DNA of 6,776 nt from positions 1 through 6,776 of the forward strand of contig CAKTUT010000096.1 in assembly GCA_934621665.1 (NCBI GenBank), in the 5' to 3' direction. This document shows positions 4,771 through 6,776 of the stretch, piece by piece. Both the position numbers and the translations under genes were made by a program. The DNA is from an uncultured Oscillospiraceae bacterium. Its GTDB lineage: Bacteria; Bacillota; Clostridia; Oscillospirales; Oscillospiraceae. Below the pieces are notes generated by a model. It was not told where the DNA came from, did no database searches, and saw only the letters and a program-made list of their open reading frames with translations. The number at the start of each line of letters is the position of its first letter. Position 1 is the first letter of the stretch.

Positions 4771-6569
4771 TCTGCCGGTGTGCTGACCGGTGTCAGCGCA
4801 TCAAACGCAGGCTTGAGCGATTCCAGCTTCGTCAGGCTGCACGCCGCCTGCCACGCCATAAAGCCGCCTGTCAGGCCGCCCTCCTCAAGGCCGCGAATCT
4901 GTCCCGAAATTTCCTCCGGGCCATATGTGTTATACGGCGTCTTGATGGCATCATACGCCTGAATCCATGTGCGGGCAATGGCCGGTGTCGGCGTTTCGCT
5001 CTGACGCACGGATGCTTTTTGTGCCCACTCCAGAAGCGTCTCACACGGATGCTCCCACGGGCGGTAGCTGCCGTTCTGCGCAAAGTGGTCGGGGTACGGC
5101 ATGCCGCTGATCACATCGACCACGTTGCTGATAGCCGGCCAATACTGGCCATAGGACGTAACATAGCTGTTGTTCGTCTCGCCGAACACGTCGGCGCTGA
5201 CGTACACGCCAACATCGTGAAGCTCATCACAGGCATACATCAAGAAGCGCTGGATCGCCTGCGCTTTCGTCTCATCATACGTGTTGTGATAGTCAATCGT
5301 GCCGCTCTCCTCATATTTATACGTTCCGTCAGGGAAGCGAACATAGTCAAACTGAATCTCCTGGAAACCAAACAACGTCACCGCTTCCTTGGCCAGCGCC
5401 ACCTTATACTCCCACACGTCGCGGCAGTAGGGGCTCGGCCAGTGGCTGTTTGCGATATAAAGCGGTTCTCCGTCCTGGTCGCTGATGGCATATTCCGGAT
5501 GGTCAGCCACATAGAACGAGTCGTTAAACGTGGTCAATCGTCCGATCACATAGAAGCCCTCTTCTTTCAGCCGCCGGATGGCATAGCCATATTCCTCCTG
5601 CGTGTTGTTGGCATACTGATTGCTGGTGGGCGAATACTGCCGGTAAACGTCGGAGGAATAGCCGACCGATGTACCGTCGATGATGTTGACAACAAAGGCG
5701 TTGATGTTGGTAGACTTTGCAAGTTCAATATAGCTTTCGATGTTGCCGATCACGTCGTGATCGCACGTCAGATATATCGCATACACCTTTTCCGGCATGA
5801 CGTTATCGTCAAAGCTTGCCTTTTGACGCGGAAAATAGTCGAGCGAGCCGCCGTCTCCGCCGCCATAGCGATCCTCGCGCGCCGCGTGCGTCATGTAGAC
5901 ACCGAAGCGGTCATAGACCTCCATCGCATCATCCAGACTTCCGGCCACATAACTGCCGCTGATATAGCCGCGTTCACCCTGATACTGCACCTCGTACAGG
6001 TGCACCACGCCGTTTTGCAGATAGTCATAGCCACGAACGCTCAGCTCCACTCCCTGCTCCACCAGTGCGCCGAGCTTGTCGGAATCCTCCGCCGTGCGCA
6101 GATTCTGCGGTGTGCGGACATAGACGGTTTTCTCCCGTACCACATCCGCCTCGTCCTCGCTCAGATACGCATCGGAAATATAGCCGAACTTGAGATCGTC
6201 AAAATAGGCCAGATAATATGTCTCCTCACCACGCGTCAGCGTTTCCTGCGTGGAGTAGGTAATCTTCTGTCCACGGCTGACTGTGCCGCCCTGCGAAAGC
6301 TGCTCGTCGTAATAGGGAATCTGCGCCGTATCCGCGCATAAGTATGCGCTTTCATACCGTGCCTCCGGCTGTACCGGCTCTTCCTGCGGTGCTTTGGGAA
6401 TGCTCCCGGCAATCACCAGCACCGTCAGCACCAGCGCCACTAGCAGCAGCGGAATCAAAATCAACAGCCACGTATTCTGGCGCAGGAACTGCATCTGCTT
6501 TTCTCTGCGCTTTTCTTTTTGCAGCAGCTGCGTCGCCGGACGAGTCTGCTTCTTTGCAGAACGCTTCAT
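4764..6569 (-). CDS. membrane-anchored putative glycoside hydrolase (DUF4015-like) with two SH3-like repeats
   Basis: The 601-residue protein begins with a basic, cytosolic segment (residues 1-33) and one hydrophobic helix at about 34-54, without a clear cleavage site, suggesting a signal anchor with the rest outside the cell. Two SH3-like repeats follow (about 73-137 and 147-210), each ending in GYIS-x-x-Y (FGYISDAYL, RGYISGSYV); such repeats often bind cell-wall components. From about 262 to 590 lies a barrel resembling the putative glycosyl hydrolase domain DUF4015: VYAIYLT (262-268), NAFVVNIID (290-298), IQFDYVRFP with D408, and VSADVFGE with D460 and E464 as candidate catalytic acids. 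Substrate is unknown; a wall or extracellular polysaccharide is a guess. The ATG at 6569 has AGGGA about 8 bases upstream and a promoter at 6601-6629. It converges on purB and appears monocistronic here. Confidence 0.85.
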   Translation of the reverse strand: MKRSAKKQTRPATQLLQKEKRREKQMQFLRQNTWLLILIPLLLVALVLTVLVIAGSIPKAPQEEPVQPEARYESAYLCADTAQIPYYDEQLSQGGTVSRGQKITYSTQETLTRGEETYYLAYFDDLKFGYISDAYLSEDEADVVREKTVYVRTPQNLRTAEDSDKLGALVEQGVELSVRGYDYLQNGVVHLYEVQYQGERGYISGSYVAGSLDDAMEVYDRFGVYMTHAAREDRYGGGDGGSLDYFPRQKASFDDNVMPEKVYAIYLTCDHDVIGNIESYIELAKSTNINAFVVNIIDGTSVGYSSDVYRQYSPTSNQYANNTQEEYGYAIRRLKEEGFYVIGRLTTFNDSFYVADHPEYAISDQDGEPLYIANSHWPSPYCRDVWEYKVALAKEAVTLFGFQEIQFDYVRFPDGTYKYEESGTIDYHNTYDETKAQAIQRFLMYACDELHDVGVYVSADVFGETNNSYVTSYGQYWPAISNVVDVISGMPYPDHFAQNGSYRPWEHPCETLLEWAQKASVRQSETPTPAIARTWIQAYDAIKTPYNTYGPEEISGQIRGLEEGGLTGGFMAWQAACSLTKLESLKPAFDALTPVSTPAEK

Positions 6570-6600
6570 CGCGCAATCCCTGCTTTCCTAGAATAGGATC

Positions 6601-6629
6601 ATTATACATCAACTTTTTTCAGATTTCTA
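6601..6629 (-). promoter_or_regulatory. promoter of the glycoside-hydrolase-like gene
   Basis: On the minus strand TAGAAA (6629-6624) and a perfect TATAAT (6606-6601) are 17 bases apart. Transcription would start near 6594, leaving a leader of about 25 bases with a tiny CCTA/TAGG hairpin (6587-6597) before the AGGGA ribosome-binding site. Confidence 0.65.
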
Positions 6630-6776
6630 CCTTTTCACCCAATTTCATCCGAAAATGGCAAAAAATCGTCACTATTTCACATTTTTACTCCATTAGCTGC
6701 TTAAAAACGCGTTATTCTCTCGATTATTCCACCATTTTTGATCAAAAAATAAAATTTTGAAACGGTTATGTAAACT
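6630..6776. other. AT-rich spacer to the right edge
   Basis: No coding frame with support is seen. A perfect 14-base palindrome TTTTTGATCAAAAA lies at 6735-6748, far upstream of the promoter; it may belong to regulation of this gene or of a gene beyond the edge. Confidence 0.5.

Noticed and set aside
4593..6341. Long open frame of 582 codons on the plus strand
   Set aside because: It lies almost wholly antisense to the hydrolase-like gene, whose product has recognisable domains; the plus-strand translation has no recognisable family, starts inside the hairpin element and lacks a ribosome-binding site.

Overview
The window reads as chromosomal core sequence of a Firmicute, most likely a gut-type Clostridia of the Oscillospiraceae/Ruminococcaceae kind (inference). 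Reasons: coding DNA is fairly GC-rich while the spacers are AT-rich; ribosome-binding sites are of the AGGAG type; GTG and TTG starts occur; and a YerC/YecD-type TrpR-related regulator is present, a family typical of Firmicutes. No phage, transposase, CRISPR, tRNA or rRNA was found. The species cannot be named from this sequence alone.

Region 1 (1-1288, minus strand) is a compact three-gene unit read right to left: a YerC/YecD-type regulator, a class I SAM-dependent methyltransferase, and the first 62 codons of hslO (the Hsp33 redox chaperone), which runs off the left edge. The first two genes overlap by 4 bases and the last two are 2 bases apart, so they are probably co-transcribed and translationally coupled.

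Region 2 (about 1247-1743) is an AT-rich divergent control region. It holds a good promoter for purA, with a near-perfect palindrome over its -10 box and a stem-loop in the leader, plus a weaker promoter candidate for the regulator unit.

Region 3 (1744-4442, plus strand) is purA-purB, overlapping by one base. PurA and PurB make AMP from IMP; PurB also acts earlier in IMP synthesis. PurB is of the long type that closely resembles animal adenylosuccinate lyase. PurA has a divergent IMP-binding segment but keeps its key catalytic residues.

Region 4 (4443-4763) lies between converging genes. It is packed with inverted repeats: a roughly 290-bp element bounded by two identical 29-bp hairpins within longer imperfect terminal inverted repeats, with five more hairpins inside. 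This is the most unusual structure in the window and looks like a non-coding intergenic repeat element, possibly MITE-like. Its right-hand hairpin probably terminates purAB.

Region 5 (4764-6776) holds a minus-strand gene for a membrane-anchored extracellular protein with two SH3-like repeats and a putative glycoside-hydrolase (DUF4015-like) barrel. It has its own promoter in an AT-rich upstream spacer that runs to the right edge.
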